Origin: Bacteroidota bacterium
GTDB lineage: Bacteria; Bacteroidota; Ignavibacteria; UBA10030; UBA6906
Direction: 5' to 3'
NCBI GenBank assembly: GCA_030835135.1
Contig: JAUQWO010000046.1
Span: 124,001 to 188,000, forward strand
DNA: 64,000 bases
Position numbers and translations under genes: made by a program. Positions 8,516 through 17,142 of the stretch are shown here, piece by piece; the stretch's first letter is position 1; each line of letters begins with the position of its first letter. The notes under the pieces are model-generated. The model had not been told where the DNA came from. It ran no database searches and saw nothing but the letters and a program-made list of their open reading frames with translations.

Positions 8516-9381
8516 ATCGGTCGTTGCAGGACTGCGTCGATCAGGATCCTTGCCTTGTGCCGTTTCCTCAGCCTCGGCCGGGTGCGCCGGACGTCATAGT
8601 TGATGTCGGCGATCCGGTCCAGGATCGCGAGGCCGCCGCGGACGGTCAGGGAGAGTTCGAGTTTCAACCGCCCGGGTACAAGTCCGAGGATCGACGACCC
8701 TCCGCGCAGAAACTCCCGTGCCCGTTCCACCTGAAATGCCATCAGTTCGCGGAACCGGCCATCCTGGGATGCCCCCGGATTCTGAACCTCAGTATACCCA
8801 AATCGGGCCATTTCGTCAAGCGGCACGTAGCACCGGCCCCGGCCGAGGTCGACGGCATAATCCTGATAGAAATTCGCCAGCTGAAGCCCCGTACAGATCG
8901 CATCCGATGGCGCGGTGGTCTCGGCTCGTGATTGTCCGAAGAGATGGAGCACCAGCCGGCCGACCGGATTGGCGGAGTACCTGCAGTACCCCAGCACGTC
9001 CTCAAATGTCCGGTACCGTTGCACGTTCACATCCATGCGGAAGGCATGAAGGAGATCGAGGAGCAGTTGTTTGGGGATGCCGGTCTCTTCCACCGTCGCC
9101 ATGATCGCAATGAAGATCGGGTCGGTGGCGTCTCCTTCATAGGCACCGTGCAGTTTGGATTCCCACGCATCCAGCAGGGCCAGGCGTTCCCCGGGTGTCC
9201 GCTCACCCTCATCGGCGTAGTCGTCGGCCGTCCGGGCAAAGGCATAGATCGCGGCAACATACGGCCTGATCCGGGCGGGCAGAACCAGGGATGCCACCGG
9301 GAAATTCTCGTAGTGCGCCCGGGCAAGGGCCTCGCAATGGGCGAACGCGTCCCTGGCCGGCGATGGAGCAGAGGCCGTCAT
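8512..9381 (-). CDS. hpnC: Hydroxysqualene synthase HpnC
   Basis: From the ATG at 9381 the protein has 289 residues. The first Asp-rich motif is RTADDYADEGE; the second is altered to NFYQDYAVDLGRGRCYVP, as expected for HpnC, which hydrolyses and rearranges presqualene diphosphate to hydroxysqualene. An in-frame ATG at 9459 would add 26 residues running into the divergent tRNA promoter. I prefer 9381 because a TTGACC/TATCTT promoter ends 6 nt before it and the family similarity begins just after it. The mRNA would then be leaderless. It is the first gene of hpnC-hpnD-hpnE. Confidence 0.88.
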   Translation of the reverse strand: MTASAPSPARDAFAHCEALARAHYENFPVASLVLPARIRPYVAAIYAFARTADDYADEGERTPGERLALLDAWESKLHGAYEGDATDPIFIAIMATVEETGIPKQLLLDLLHAFRMDVNVQRYRTFEDVLGYCRYSANPVGRLVLHLFGQSRAETTAPSDAICTGLQLANFYQDYAVDLGRGRCYVPLDEMARFGYTEVQNPGASQDGRFRELMAFQVERAREFLRGGSSILGLVPGRLKLELSLTVRGGLAILDRIADINYDVRRTRPRLRKRHKARILIDAVLQRPI

Positions 9382-9387
9382 ACAATA

Positions 9388-9416
9388 AAGATATCCTTTG
9401 TCCGTCTCAAGGTCAA
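9388..9416 (-). promoter_or_regulatory. Promoter of hpnCDE, predicted leaderless
   Basis: On the minus strand TTGACC (9416-9411) and TATCTT (9393-9388) are 17 nt apart. The hpnC ATG lies 6 nt after the -10 box, so the transcript should begin at the start codon. The -35 box lies back to back with that of the divergent tRNA promoter, 5 bp away. Confidence 0.6.
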
Positions 9417-9421
9417 ACACC

Positions 9422-9450
9422 TTGCTCTTTTGACGGATTTCGCTTATATT
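9422..9450 (+). promoter_or_regulatory. Promoter of the tRNA(CAT)-tilS transcription unit
   Basis: TTGCTC (9422-9427) and TATATT (9445-9450) are separated by 17 nt. Transcription would start near 9457, about 10 nt before the mature tRNA 5' end at 9467. Confidence 0.6.
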
Positions 9451-9466
9451 ATGAGGCATTACCCGT

Positions 9467-9540
9467 GGCGGGATAGCTCAGCCGGTCAGAGCAGTGGAAT
9501 CATAATCCACGTGTCGGGGGTTCGAATCCCTCTCCCGCTA
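9467..9540 (+). tRNA. tRNA with CAT anticodon (elongator Met, or Ile2)
   Basis: A complete cloverleaf folds over 74 nt. The acceptor stem GGCGGGA pairs with TCCCGCT (a G1-U72 wobble, otherwise Watson-Crick), the D-stem is GCTC/GAGC, the anticodon stem is GTGGA/TCCAC with loop ATCATAA, and the T-arm is GGGGG-TTCGAAT-CCCTC. A73 is the discriminator and CCA is not encoded. The initiator is excluded: the anticodon stem lacks three consecutive G-C pairs and the D-stem is of elongator type. Elongator Met is favoured because B. subtilis elongator tRNA-Met also ends in GCTA with G1-U72. Ile2 with lysidine cannot be excluded, and tilS is the next gene. Confidence 0.93.
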
Positions 9541-9546
9541 CAAGAC

Positions 9547-10947
9547 ATGATGGCTGCGTCGTCGAATCTGCCCGCCCGCTTCCGTGCCTTTATCAGGCGC
9601 CATGCGCTGATCACACCGCATGACCGGGTTCTTGTGGCGGTGAGCGGAGGCATCGATTCCGCTGTTCTTTTGCACCTGCTGGCCGGGGAACGCACGCGTT
9701 CGCGGTACACACTGCTCGTCGCCCACTTCAACCACGGGTTGCGTGGGGCCGACGCAGACGCCGATGAAGCGTTCGTCCGCCAGCTCGCCGCTGAGTACGG
9801 CCTGCCCTTCGTTCCAGGCCGGGCAGATGTCAGAGCCATCGCTGCGTCCAGGGGGAGCGGGATCGAGGAGGCAGCGCGAACTCAGCGCTATTCCTTCCTC
9901 GAACACCAGCTCGCTGAACACTCCTGTACCCGTTGTGCCACAGGCCATAACGCAGACGACAACGCTGAAACTGTTCTGTTCCATCTGTTCCGTGGTTCGG
10001 GGTTGCGCGGACTTGCCGGCATCCCTCTCTCGCGGAACAGCGGCACCATCGTCAGGCCCCTGCTCTTCGCCACCCGCAGCGAGATCGCTGCGTATGCGGC
10101 ATCAGCAGGGATCCGGTTCCGCGAGGACGCGTCCAACGCATCGGACGATCACACACGGAATATCATCCGCCACCACATTCTCCCCGTGGTGCGCGAGCGG
10201 ATCCAGCCGGACGTTGCGCACACGATCCTGCGCACCTCCGCTCTGGCGCGTGACATTGATGCATTCGTCACCGACGTTGCACGCACCGGCCTCGACACGA
10301 TCCTGACGCGTCGCACCGGCGAGGAGGTGCTTCTGCCGCTCTCCCTCCTAGCGCCCCATCCCGATGCCGTCCGGTCAGCGATGATCGTCGAAGCCATTGC
10401 CCATGCAACAGGCCTCCGCCCCGGTTTCGAGACAACGCAGCGCGTGCTCGCCCTGCGTGCAGCGCGGACGGGAGCGCGGGCGTATCTTCAGAACGGATGG
10501 CTCGCGGCAAAGGTTCGCGCGGGGATCCGGATCGGACGGCTGACGCCAACAGCACCGTACGTGCTGCCGGTCACCTGCGGCATCCCGGTCGCCGTCCGCG
10601 GCGGGACCATCAGGTGTGACCCCGTGCCCCGGGCGATGTACGAGGCGCGCCCCCGGCCGCAGGGAGAATATGTGGACGCGGGCCGCACCGGACTGACGGG
10701 GCTGCAGGTGCGTTCCTGGCAGCGCGGCGATGCCTTCATGCCCCTCGGCATGCGGCGGCGCAAGAAACTGAGCGACCTGTTCGTCGACGCTGGGGTCCCG
10801 GCGCACGACAGGCACCGGACGCCGGTGGTGACCACCGCGGACGGCACGATCGTCTGGGTGTGCGGACTGCGCATCGACGACAGGTTCAAGATCACCGACA
10901 GCACGACCGACGTGCTGCGGCTTCAGTTCCAACGGGAGAACAGTTAG
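9547..10947 (+). CDS. tilS: tRNA(Ile)-lysidine synthase TilS
   Basis: The protein has 466 residues from the first of two adjacent ATGs (9547, 9550). The PP-loop ATPase motif SGGIDS lies near residue 35, followed by typical HFNHGLRG and ATGHNADDNAETVLFHLFRG segments. A C-terminal TilS domain (RSWQRGDAFMPLGM, KKLSDLFVDAGVP) closes it. TilS converts C34 of the CAU-anticodon tRNA-Ile to lysidine so that it reads AUA. The reading frame stays open upstream through the tRNA, but the start cannot lie there. Only 6 nt separate the tRNA end from the ATG, and no Shine-Dalgarno exists. hpt and ftsH follow, a widely conserved order. Confidence 0.95.
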   Translation: MMAASSNLPARFRAFIRRHALITPHDRVLVAVSGGIDSAVLLHLLAGERTRSRYTLLVAHFNHGLRGADADADEAFVRQLAAEYGLPFVPGRADVRAIAASRGSGIEEAARTQRYSFLEHQLAEHSCTRCATGHNADDNAETVLFHLFRGSGLRGLAGIPLSRNSGTIVRPLLFATRSEIAAYAASAGIRFREDASNASDDHTRNIIRHHILPVVRERIQPDVAHTILRTSALARDIDAFVTDVARTGLDTILTRRTGEEVLLPLSLLAPHPDAVRSAMIVEAIAHATGLRPGFETTQRVLALRAARTGARAYLQNGWLAAKVRAGIRIGRLTPTAPYVLPVTCGIPVAVRGGTIRCDPVPRAMYEARPRPQGEYVDAGRTGLTGLQVRSWQRGDAFMPLGMRRRKKLSDLFVDAGVPAHDRHRTPVVTTADGTIVWVCGLRIDDRFKITDSTTDVLRLQFQRENS

Positions 10948-10951
10948 AGGC

Positions 10952-11494
10952 ATGGCGAAGAATCTGAAGGTCAACGGCGATACGTTCGAGCTGATGATCA
11001 GCGAGCGTCGCATCAAAACCCGTATCAAAGCCCTCGCGAAGGACCTCAACAAGAGGTTCAAAGGGCAGACCCCGGTGTTCATCGGGATCCTGAACGGCTC
11101 CTTCATCTTCTTCGCCGACCTCATCCGCGAGATCACCATCGACTGCGAGGTCGATTTCCTCAAGCTGTCCTCCTACGGCGATGCCAAGATCAGCTCCGGG
11201 AATGTCCGGCTGCTCAAGGACCTCAACGCCGATATCGCCGGGCGTCACATCATTATAGTGGAAGACATCGTCGATTCCGGCCTGTCCATGCAATATATCC
11301 GGGATCTGGCCCTGAAGCAGAACCCCGCCTCCTTCACCGTTGTTACACTCCTGTACAAGCCCGCATCGGTCAAGAGCGATATCCAGTTGGATTACGTGGG
11401 CTTCACGATCGACCCGGAATTCGTGATCGGTTACGGCCTGGATTATGCGCAGCGCGAACGGAACCTCCGTGCGATCTACAGAATGAAATCCTGA
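10952..11494 (+). CDS. hpt: Hypoxanthine phosphoribosyltransferase
   Basis: The 180-residue length is normal for the family. The PRPP-binding motif is [14 protein letters not shown] near residues 106-119, and an early [13 protein letters not shown] segment contributes the pyrophosphate loop. The enzyme salvages hypoxanthine or guanine to IMP or GMP with PRPP in the cytosol. It begins 4 bp after the tilS stop, with AGAGG just before the ATG at an unusually short distance, and ends 9 bp before ftsH. The tilS-hpt-ftsH arrangement is also found in Bacillus. Confidence 0.95.
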   Translation: MAKNLKVNGDTFELMISERRIKTRIKALAKDLNKRFKGQTPVFIGILNGSFIFFADLIREITIDCEVDFLKLSSYGDAKISSGNVRLLKDLNADIAGRHIIIVEDIVDSGLSMQYIRDLALKQNPASFTVVTLLYKPASVKSDIQLDYVGFTIDPEFVIGYGLDYAQRERNLRAIYRMKS

Positions 11495-11503
11495 TACGAG
11501 CAT

Positions 11504-13531
11504 ATGGACGACAACAAGAACACCGACAACGGCGGCCGCAAAGGCACCGACAATAAACGGAGTTTTCCGCGGGGGCCGCAGCGCCAGCGCAAGCCGGGGC
11601 AACAGCTCCGCCCCGAAGATGACTTCAACTGGAACAAGGTCCTGAAGGTCGTCCTCAGCTGGAGCGCGATCATCCTCCTGGTCTTCCTGGTCATGACCCT
11701 CTTCAAGGGGACCGAGCCCACGGAATTGGAGGTCTCGTACGCCGAGTACCAGTCGTTCCTCACGGCCGGACAGATCGAACGCGCCACCGTGAGAAAATCC
11801 GAGCTCACCAACTTCGACTTCCACGGCAAGCTCAAGACCCCGCAGCATGTGTCCCGCAACGGGCGCGAGGTGCCGTTGACGAACTTCGTGCTCACGCTCC
11901 CGATCATGGACAGCCAGGTCATCCAGAGCTGGAACGACCACAAGATCGATTTCACGGTGGAGAAAGAGGACAACACCTGGCTGAGCGCGCTGCTGAGCGC
12001 CCTGCCGTGGGTCCTCCTCCTCGTGGTATGGCTCATCATCATGCGCCGCATGCAGGGCACCGGCCCGAAGGGGATCTTCTCCTTCGGCAAGAGCCGCGCC
12101 AAGATGCTGAACGAAGGTGCTCCCAAGGTCACCTTCATCGATGTGGCCGGCGCGGATGAAGCGAAACAGGAGCTGATGGAGATCATCGAGTTCCTCAAGG
12201 AGCCCAGCAAATTCCAGAAGCTCGGCGGCAAGATCCCGCGCGGCGTCCTCCTCCTCGGCCCTCCCGGCACCGGCAAGACCCTGCTGGCCCGCGCCGTGGC
12301 CGGCGAAGCCGGCGTGCCGTTCTTCTCGATCTCCGGTGCCGACTTCGTCGAGATGTTCGTCGGCGTGGGCGCGAGCCGTGTGCGCGACCTGTTCGACCAG
12401 GGGAAGAAGAGTGCACCGTGCATCATCTTCATAGACGAGATCGATGCTGTCGGGCGTCACCGCGGCGCCGGTCTCGGCGGCGGTCACGATGAACGCGAAC
12501 AGACACTGAACCAGCTCCTCGTGGAGATGGATGGCTTCGAACAGAACAGCGGCGTGATCATCATCGCCGCCACCAACCGTCCGGACGTGCTCGACCCCGC
12601 GCTCATGCGCCCGGGCCGGTTCGACCGCCAGGTGGTCGTCGACCGCCCCGATGTGAAGGGCCGCGAAGGCATCCTCCGCGTGCATACGAAGAACATCCCG
12701 CTGGCCGACGACGTGCTGCTGGAAGTGCTCGCCAAAGGAACCCCCGGCCTGGCCGGCGCCGAACTGGCGAACCTCGTGAACGAAGCCGCCCTGCTGGCCG
12801 CCCGCCAGAACGCGCGCGCCGTCACGATGAAGCACTTCGAAGAGGCCAAGGACAAGGTGATGATGGGCACGGAACGGAAGAGCCTCATCATCTCCGAGAA
12901 GGAGAAAAAGATCACGTCGTACCACGAGATCGGCCACGTGCTTGTGGCACGCAAACTCCCCGAAGCCGATCCGGTGCACAAGGTCACGATCATCCCGCGC
13001 GGCCGCGCACTGGGACTCACGACCTACCTGCCCATCGACGAGAAGCATACGTACTCGAAGACGTATCTCGAGACGATGATCACGTACGCCCTCGGCGGAC
13101 GCGCGGCGGAGAAGATCATCTTCAAGGCACTCACGACGGGTGCCGGGAACGATATCGAACGCGCCACCGAGATCGCGCGCAAGATGGTGTGCGACTGGGG
13201 CATGAGCGACAAGCTGGGACCGCTGGCCTATGGCCAGAAGGACGAGGAGATCTTCCTCGGCCGGCAGATCCAGCGACACAAGAACTACAGTGAGGAGACC
13301 GCCATCGCCATCGACGATGAGATCAAGAAGATCGTCTCGTCGGGCATGAAGCGTGCAGAGAAGATCCTCACCGAGAACATGGACACGCTCCACCGCCTCG
13401 CGGCGGCACTCCTCGAGCGCGAGATCCTGGACGGCGCGGAGATCGACGCGGTGATCCGCGGCGAGGACCTCCCGCCGGTCGAACGGCGCGCTGCCGTGAA
13501 GCCCGCCGAATTGACGCCCGGGAAGAAATGA
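11504..13531 (+). CDS. ftsH: ATP-dependent zinc metalloprotease FtsH
   Basis: A 675-residue membrane AAA protease. After a basic, Asn/Arg-rich start come a transmembrane helix near 46-67, a periplasmic domain, and a second helix near 163-182. The AAA module has Walker A GPPGTGKT near 252, Walker [14 protein letters not shown], the pore loop in [10 protein letters not shown] and the SRH region [19 protein letters not shown]. The zinc site is HEIGH near 473, where HEAGH is usual, so HExxH is kept; the third ligand lies in GAGNDIERA. It degrades misassembled and regulatory membrane proteins. Its stop overlaps the next gene by ATGA. Confidence 0.97.
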   Translation: MDDNKNTDNGGRKGTDNKRSFPRGPQRQRKPGQQLRPEDDFNWNKVLKVVLSWSAIILLVFLVMTLFKGTEPTELEVSYAEYQSFLTAGQIERATVRKSELTNFDFHGKLKTPQHVSRNGREVPLTNFVLTLPIMDSQVIQSWNDHKIDFTVEKEDNTWLSALLSALPWVLLLVVWLIIMRRMQGTGPKGIFSFGKSRAKMLNEGAPKVTFIDVAGADEAKQELMEIIEFLKEPSKFQKLGGKIPRGVLLLGPPGTGKTLLARAVAGEAGVPFFSISGADFVEMFVGVGASRVRDLFDQGKKSAPCIIFIDEIDAVGRHRGAGLGGGHDEREQTLNQLLVEMDGFEQNSGVIIIAATNRPDVLDPALMRPGRFDRQVVVDRPDVKGREGILRVHTKNIPLADDVLLEVLAKGTPGLAGAELANLVNEAALLAARQNARAVTMKHFEEAKDKVMMGTERKSLIISEKEKKITSYHEIGHVLVARKLPEADPVHKVTIIPRGRALGLTTYLPIDEKHTYSKTYLETMITYALGGRAAEKIIFKALTTGAGNDIERATEIARKMVCDWGMSDKLGPLAYGQKDEEIFLGRQIQRHKNYSEETAIAIDDEIKKIVSSGMKRAEKILTENMDTLHRLAAALLEREILDGAEIDAVIRGEDLPPVERRAAVKPAELTPGKK

Positions 13532-14202
13532 ACGGGTTGCAGAGCGTCGAAACGAGTTACGGCACCGAGCTCATACGGAAGGGGATCCATATGAGCTCGC
13601 TTGCCATTCCGGTGGTGTATTATTTCATCACCCGGGAGACGGCGCTCAGCATCCTGGTCCCGCTCCTGCTGCTGTTCGGTGTCTCCGACCTCGCCCGCAT
13701 CTCCATCCCTGCCTTCGGTACATTCTATGAGCGGTGGTTCGGCTTCCTCCTGCGCCGCCACGAACGGGCCGAGCAGGGGCAGAAGCGACTGAACGGCGCC
13801 ACGTACGTGCTCCTTTCCGCCACGCTCTGCGTCTGGCTCTTCCCGAAGATGATCGTGCTCACGGCCTTCGCCATCCTGATCGTCTCGGACACCGCCGCGG
13901 CGCTCATCGGCCGGAAGTTCGGCAGGCACCCCCTGCTCCAGCACAAGTCGGTCGAAGGCTCCACCGCCTTCTTCGTCTCCGCGCTCATCGTGGTGGCCTT
14001 CGCCCCCAAGGTGCAGTACCTCTCCCTGGAATACGTGATCGGCGCGGTGGCTGCCCTCGTCGGCGCCGTGGTCGAGGCCGTGTCGGGCGAGATGGTCGAC
14101 GACAATCTCTCCATCCCCCTGAGCATCGCGCTCGTCATGTGGGGACTCTACGCACTCCTGCTTCCCTCCCTCGGCTTCGTGGCCCTCGAGGGTATCCGGT
14201 AA
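13528..14202 (+). CDS. Dolichol kinase/VTE5/DGK1-like CTP-dependent lipid kinase
   Basis: The 224-residue protein is almost wholly hydrophobic with about six or seven transmembrane helices. It carries the SEC59/DGK1/VTE5 signatures: an early ELIRKGIHMSS segment and, in the middle, SDTAAALIGRKFGRHPL followed by KSVEGSTAFF. Relatives phosphorylate polyprenols, phytol or diacylglycerol with CTP; the bacterial substrate is not established. Translation is probably coupled to ftsH (ATGA overlap) and to the next gene (TAATG, one-base overlap). A role in lipid-carrier recycling is inferred from the family only. Confidence 0.82.
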   Translation: MNGLQSVETSYGTELIRKGIHMSSLAIPVVYYFITRETALSILVPLLLLFGVSDLARISIPAFGTFYERWFGFLLRRHERAEQGQKRLNGATYVLLSATLCVWLFPKMIVLTAFAILIVSDTAAALIGRKFGRHPLLQHKSVEGSTAFFVSALIVVAFAPKVQYLSLEYVIGAVAALVGAVVEAVSGEMVDDNLSIPLSIALVMWGLYALLLPSLGFVALEGIR

Positions 14203-14678
14203 TGCGCGCCTACCTCTCCGGCGGCATGGAGTACGTCGGCGACGAAGGTCGCTCCTGGCGCGAGGAGATGGAAGAATGGCTGGCCTCAGCGCTTGGCTGG
14301 GAGAGTTTCAATCCGAACCGCAACAGCGACCTCCTCCTCGACCGTCTCACCCCCGATGTCCCGTTCCGCACGCTCAAGACCACCGACCGCGCACGCTACC
14401 AGAAGATCGTTGAAGAGATCGTTGCCGTGGACAGCCACGAGGTGGCGGAGGGATCGGACTGTGTGATCTGTTTGTGGGATGATGGGGCGACCCGCGGGGC
14501 TGGCACGAAGGGCGAGCTGACGATCGCCCGCTACTTCAACAAGCCGGTCTACCTGGTAACGACGATGCGATACGAAGAGATACCGGGGTGGGTCCTGGGG
14601 TGTACCACGAAGCAGTTCACATCATTTGAAGAGCTGAGGTCGTTTCTTCGACACGTGTCACGCGGCAAGTGCCCGTAG
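14202..14678 (+). CDS. Nucleoside 2-deoxyribosyltransferase-like protein
   Basis: The true start is the ATG at 14202, which shares one base with the preceding stop and gives 158 residues. The start MRAYLSGGMEY, the CVICLWDDGATRGAGTKGEL segment and the following FNKPVYLVT strand match the Rossmann-like nucleoside deoxyribosyltransferase/N-glycosidase fold, in which a Glu of the G-T-x-x-E type motif (here GTKGEL) is the nucleophile. A nucleotide-scavenging or nucleotide-hydrolysing role is possible. It ends the tRNA-tilS-hpt-ftsH-kinase run and faces the convergent gene at 14694 across 15 bp with no visible terminator. The fold call is fairly safe, the substrate is not. Confidence 0.65.
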   Translation: MRAYLSGGMEYVGDEGRSWREEMEEWLASALGWESFNPNRNSDLLLDRLTPDVPFRTLKTTDRARYQKIVEEIVAVDSHEVAEGSDCVICLWDDGATRGAGTKGELTIARYFNKPVYLVTTMRYEEIPGWVLGCTTKQFTSFEELRSFLRHVSRGKCP

Positions 14679-14693
14679 GCAACTGGTGGTGGT

Positions 14694-16235
14694 TCACATC
14701 ACTTCTCTCCCGCTTACTTCCTCCGCACCATTGGATTCCTGCAGTGCATCGAGGTTGTCCAGCGCCCACCCTGCCAGCCACAACAGCGTCGGCCCGGTGA
14801 TGTTCACCCCATGATGCGGCTCCGTATGCAGATCGCCGGCGAACTCCCGCCCGGTCGTCGCCGCACGCACGAATGCATCCAGTTTCCCCCGCAACGCGAA
14901 GATCGCCGCCTGGAATGTTGAGCAGGAGACCGGCGGGTTCTCCTCACCATGCACCACATACGCATCGGGCAGTTTCGCCTGATGCAGATAGCCATGCCAG
15001 TGCGCCAGGGCCATGCCGGAGGAGGTGAGGGTGGATGCGAACCGCGACGAGGGCATCATCATCTGCTGCAGCGCGGCAACCAACGCGTTCGCCACCGCGT
15101 GCGACAGGATCGTCTGCGTGTCATAGGACGGTTTGGAGTCGATCCCCGGCGCAACGCCCCGTGGCGTGGCAAAGATGATCCTCCCGCGCGACAACCCCAG
15201 CTTCACCAGGTCGCGGTGCGGATCGATGTTGGATTTGTCGCACCCCGAACGGGTCATCAGCACCCAGACGTCCGGCACCTGCATCCAGACATCTCCCGCG
15301 GGAAGATGCGCCCGCACCCAGAGCTGGTCATCGATCGCGATATCCTCACCCGCCGCTCGGCCGGCACCGAACCGCGCCGTGGCTTCCGCCATCGTCATCA
15401 CCGGCGCGGGTGCGACGGGGAGTTGACGTGAGAGGAAGCCGTAGCTCATCCCCGACCGGTGGTCGAGGTACGCCGCGGCGAGGCGCTTATAGTAGCGGTT
15501 GCGGAATTCCAGGCTTTCCAGCGATGTATGGAACAGGATCAGCCCGGTATCGGACCAGAGCTTCCCGCTCTCGGTGAAATCCTGGATGTACGGACGGTAC
15601 TGCGGCTCGCGGAGGTCCACCCCGCCCTCGCGCACATCGAAGTCGGACGCATGCGGCGGCACCACGGGCGCGGCGATCTTCGGCACGAGCACGTGAAAGA
15701 CATCGCGGTCGAAGGTCTCGTACGAACACCGGATGAGCGCCCCGTTCATCGTGCACACGGTCCACACCGCATCATCCACATAGACGACGACCTGCACGAT
15801 GTTCCATGCCAGCATCTTCACGATGCTGTTCAGCTTGTCCTGGGAATCCTTCTCCGAGGTCGCGGGACACGGCCCATCCACGATGCCCACCACCGTCGCG
15901 CGGCGGAGGTTCGTGACGTGGTCCACGGGCAGGTTGCCGGTTGCCAGATCGCCGGGGGCGATCACCACGATGCCCTCCCGGAGCTTGCCGGCCGCGGGAT
16001 CGCTGAGGGCATCGGCATACGGGATCACCGTCGTGCTGCACGCATGCAAGGATGCTTCCAGCCGTTCGCTGAATGCGCGGACGCGGTCCGAGGCCTCATG
16101 AACGGGGAAGAACGTGATCGTGAGACTGCGGGCAAGGGCGTCGGGAACGATCGGGACCGCCGTGGTGATGCCGAGAATGGCATGCACCGCTGCTTCCGAC
16201 AACACGGCTGTCCTGTTCTGTCCTGCCTTATCCAT
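14694..16235 (-). CDS. Unrecognised conserved-looking 513-residue cytosolic protein
   Basis: I do not recognise this family. From the ATG at 16235, whose first 8 bases overlap the end of the SDR gene, it has 513 residues. There is no signal peptide and no clear membrane helix. The composition looks globular, with no low complexity. Notable stretches are IVVIAPGDLATGNLPVDH near 90-110, VYVDDAVWTVCTMNGALIR near 155-172, a His-rich HWHGYLHQAKLPDAYVVHGEE near 430, and LHTEPHHGVNITGPTLLWLAGW near 475-496. Codon use looks like that of its neighbours. Tight coupling to the SDR oxidoreductase suggests a shared pathway. A longer frame to 16322 was rejected because it has no counterpart start signal. 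Confidence 0.7.
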   Translation of the reverse strand: MDKAGQNRTAVLSEAAVHAILGITTAVPIVPDALARSLTITFFPVHEASDRVRAFSERLEASLHACSTTVIPYADALSDPAAGKLREGIVVIAPGDLATGNLPVDHVTNLRRATVVGIVDGPCPATSEKDSQDKLNSIVKMLAWNIVQVVVYVDDAVWTVCTMNGALIRCSYETFDRDVFHVLVPKIAAPVVPPHASDFDVREGGVDLREPQYRPYIQDFTESGKLWSDTGLILFHTSLESLEFRNRYYKRLAAAYLDHRSGMSYGFLSRQLPVAPAPVMTMAEATARFGAGRAAGEDIAIDDQLWVRAHLPAGDVWMQVPDVWVLMTRSGCDKSNIDPHRDLVKLGLSRGRIIFATPRGVAPGIDSKPSYDTQTILSHAVANALVAALQQMMMPSSRFASTLTSSGMALAHWHGYLHQAKLPDAYVVHGEENPPVSCSTFQAAIFALRGKLDAFVRAATTGREFAGDLHTEPHHGVNITGPTLLWLAGWALDNLDALQESNGAEEVSGREVM

Positions 16236-17037
16236 GCGTTGTTCCCTTGTCCAACTCCACTCCCTGTAAACGGAATATCCGGACCAACAGATCGCCCAGC
16301 GCCGGCCAAACGGTCGATGCAACGATGAGAAGCTTCGGTCCGGCGAATGAAAGGATGATCTCCCGCCGCCGTTGCCGTACGGCCTTCACCGCCGCCCGTG
16401 CCACCGTCGCGGGTGGGAGGCGGCGCGACATCAGGGGCAGGTCCAGCGCGCCGATCATCGGCGTATCCACGCGTTCCGGAAAGATCGTGGACGCGTACAC
16501 GCCGGTGTCGTACAATTCCTGCCGCAGCACATCCATGAACCCCGCCAGCGCATGCTTCGACGCCGCATACGCGGCATCGGCAGGCAGACCCTTCTTGCCA
16601 TCCACGGACGAGACCGCAACGATATGACCTGACCGCCGTTCAAGCATCTGCGGCAGGACGGCACGGATCAGGTGCACCGCACCATAGTAATTCGTGTCCA
16701 TGCTCTGGCGGATGCTCTCCAGAGAGAGATCCTTCACCGCCCCGCGGATGTACACGCCGGCATTGCACACAACGATGTCGATCCCGCCCATGACCTTCGT
16801 TGCCCCGGCCACGAGCCGCTCGACGTCCGCCGGAGCCGTAACGTCGGACGCGACGGCCAGCACCTCGGCGCCGCCGCTCTTCAATTCTGCTGCGAGCGCA
16901 TCCAGCGCGGCGGCATTCCGCCCCGACAGGACAAGGCGCGCGCCTTCACGCGCGAATGCCCGGGCGATCTCGTTCCCGATCCCACCCGTCGCCCCGGTGA
17001 CACAGACGACCTTACCGCGTATCCTGTCCGTCCCCAA
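16228..17037 (-). CDS. Short-chain dehydrogenase/reductase (SDR)
   Basis: I place the start at a TTG (17037) because a GGAG ribosome site lies 7 nt upstream and the conserved core begins six residues later; no suitable ATG exists. The protein has 269 residues. The cofactor loop is VTGATGGIGNEIA, an Arg after the second strand (SGRNAAALD) suggests NADP(H), NAGVY is intact, and the catalytic set is Ser in VAVSSVDG, Tyr in DAAYAASKHAL and Lys four residues on. The C-terminus carries a hydrophobic stretch (LLIVASTVWPALGDLLVRIF) as in membrane-associated SDRs of the DltE/YqjQ type. The substrate is unknown. The stop overlaps the start of the unrecognised 513-residue protein. Confidence 0.88.
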   Translation of the reverse strand: MGTDRIRGKVVCVTGATGGIGNEIARAFAREGARLVLSGRNAAALDALAAELKSGGAEVLAVASDVTAPADVERLVAGATKVMGGIDIVVCNAGVYIRGAVKDLSLESIRQSMDTNYYGAVHLIRAVLPQMLERRSGHIVAVSSVDGKKGLPADAAYAASKHALAGFMDVLRQELYDTGVYASTIFPERVDTPMIGALDLPLMSRRLPPATVARAAVKAVRQRRREIILSFAGPKLLIVASTVWPALGDLLVRIFRLQGVELDKGTTHG

Positions 17038-17142
17038 TGATGTGCTCCATGATGCGCAACCCGATCGCTGTCCGTCCCCGCGTGTACCGTCTACCCTCGA
17101 CGTTCTTACCTCGTTCCCGCTCCACAAGAACCCCGGACCGCT

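Noticed and set aside
9382-9459. Start of hpnC at the upstream in-frame ATG (9459)
   Set aside because: The extra 26 residues cover both divergent promoters and have no family similarity or ribosome site.
9467-9540. Initiator tRNA-fMet
   Set aside because: The anticodon stem is GTGGA/TCCAC, without the three consecutive G-C pairs, and the D-stem is of elongator type.
8932-9546. Upstream extension of the tilS reading frame by about 205 codons
   Set aside because: It runs through the tRNA gene and antisense to hpnC; TilS similarity begins only after 9547.
17038-17127. N-terminal extension of the SDR protein to 17127
   Set aside because: The 30 added residues are Gly/Arg/Ser-rich noise, while TTG at 17037 has a well-placed GGAG and leads directly into the Rossmann fold.
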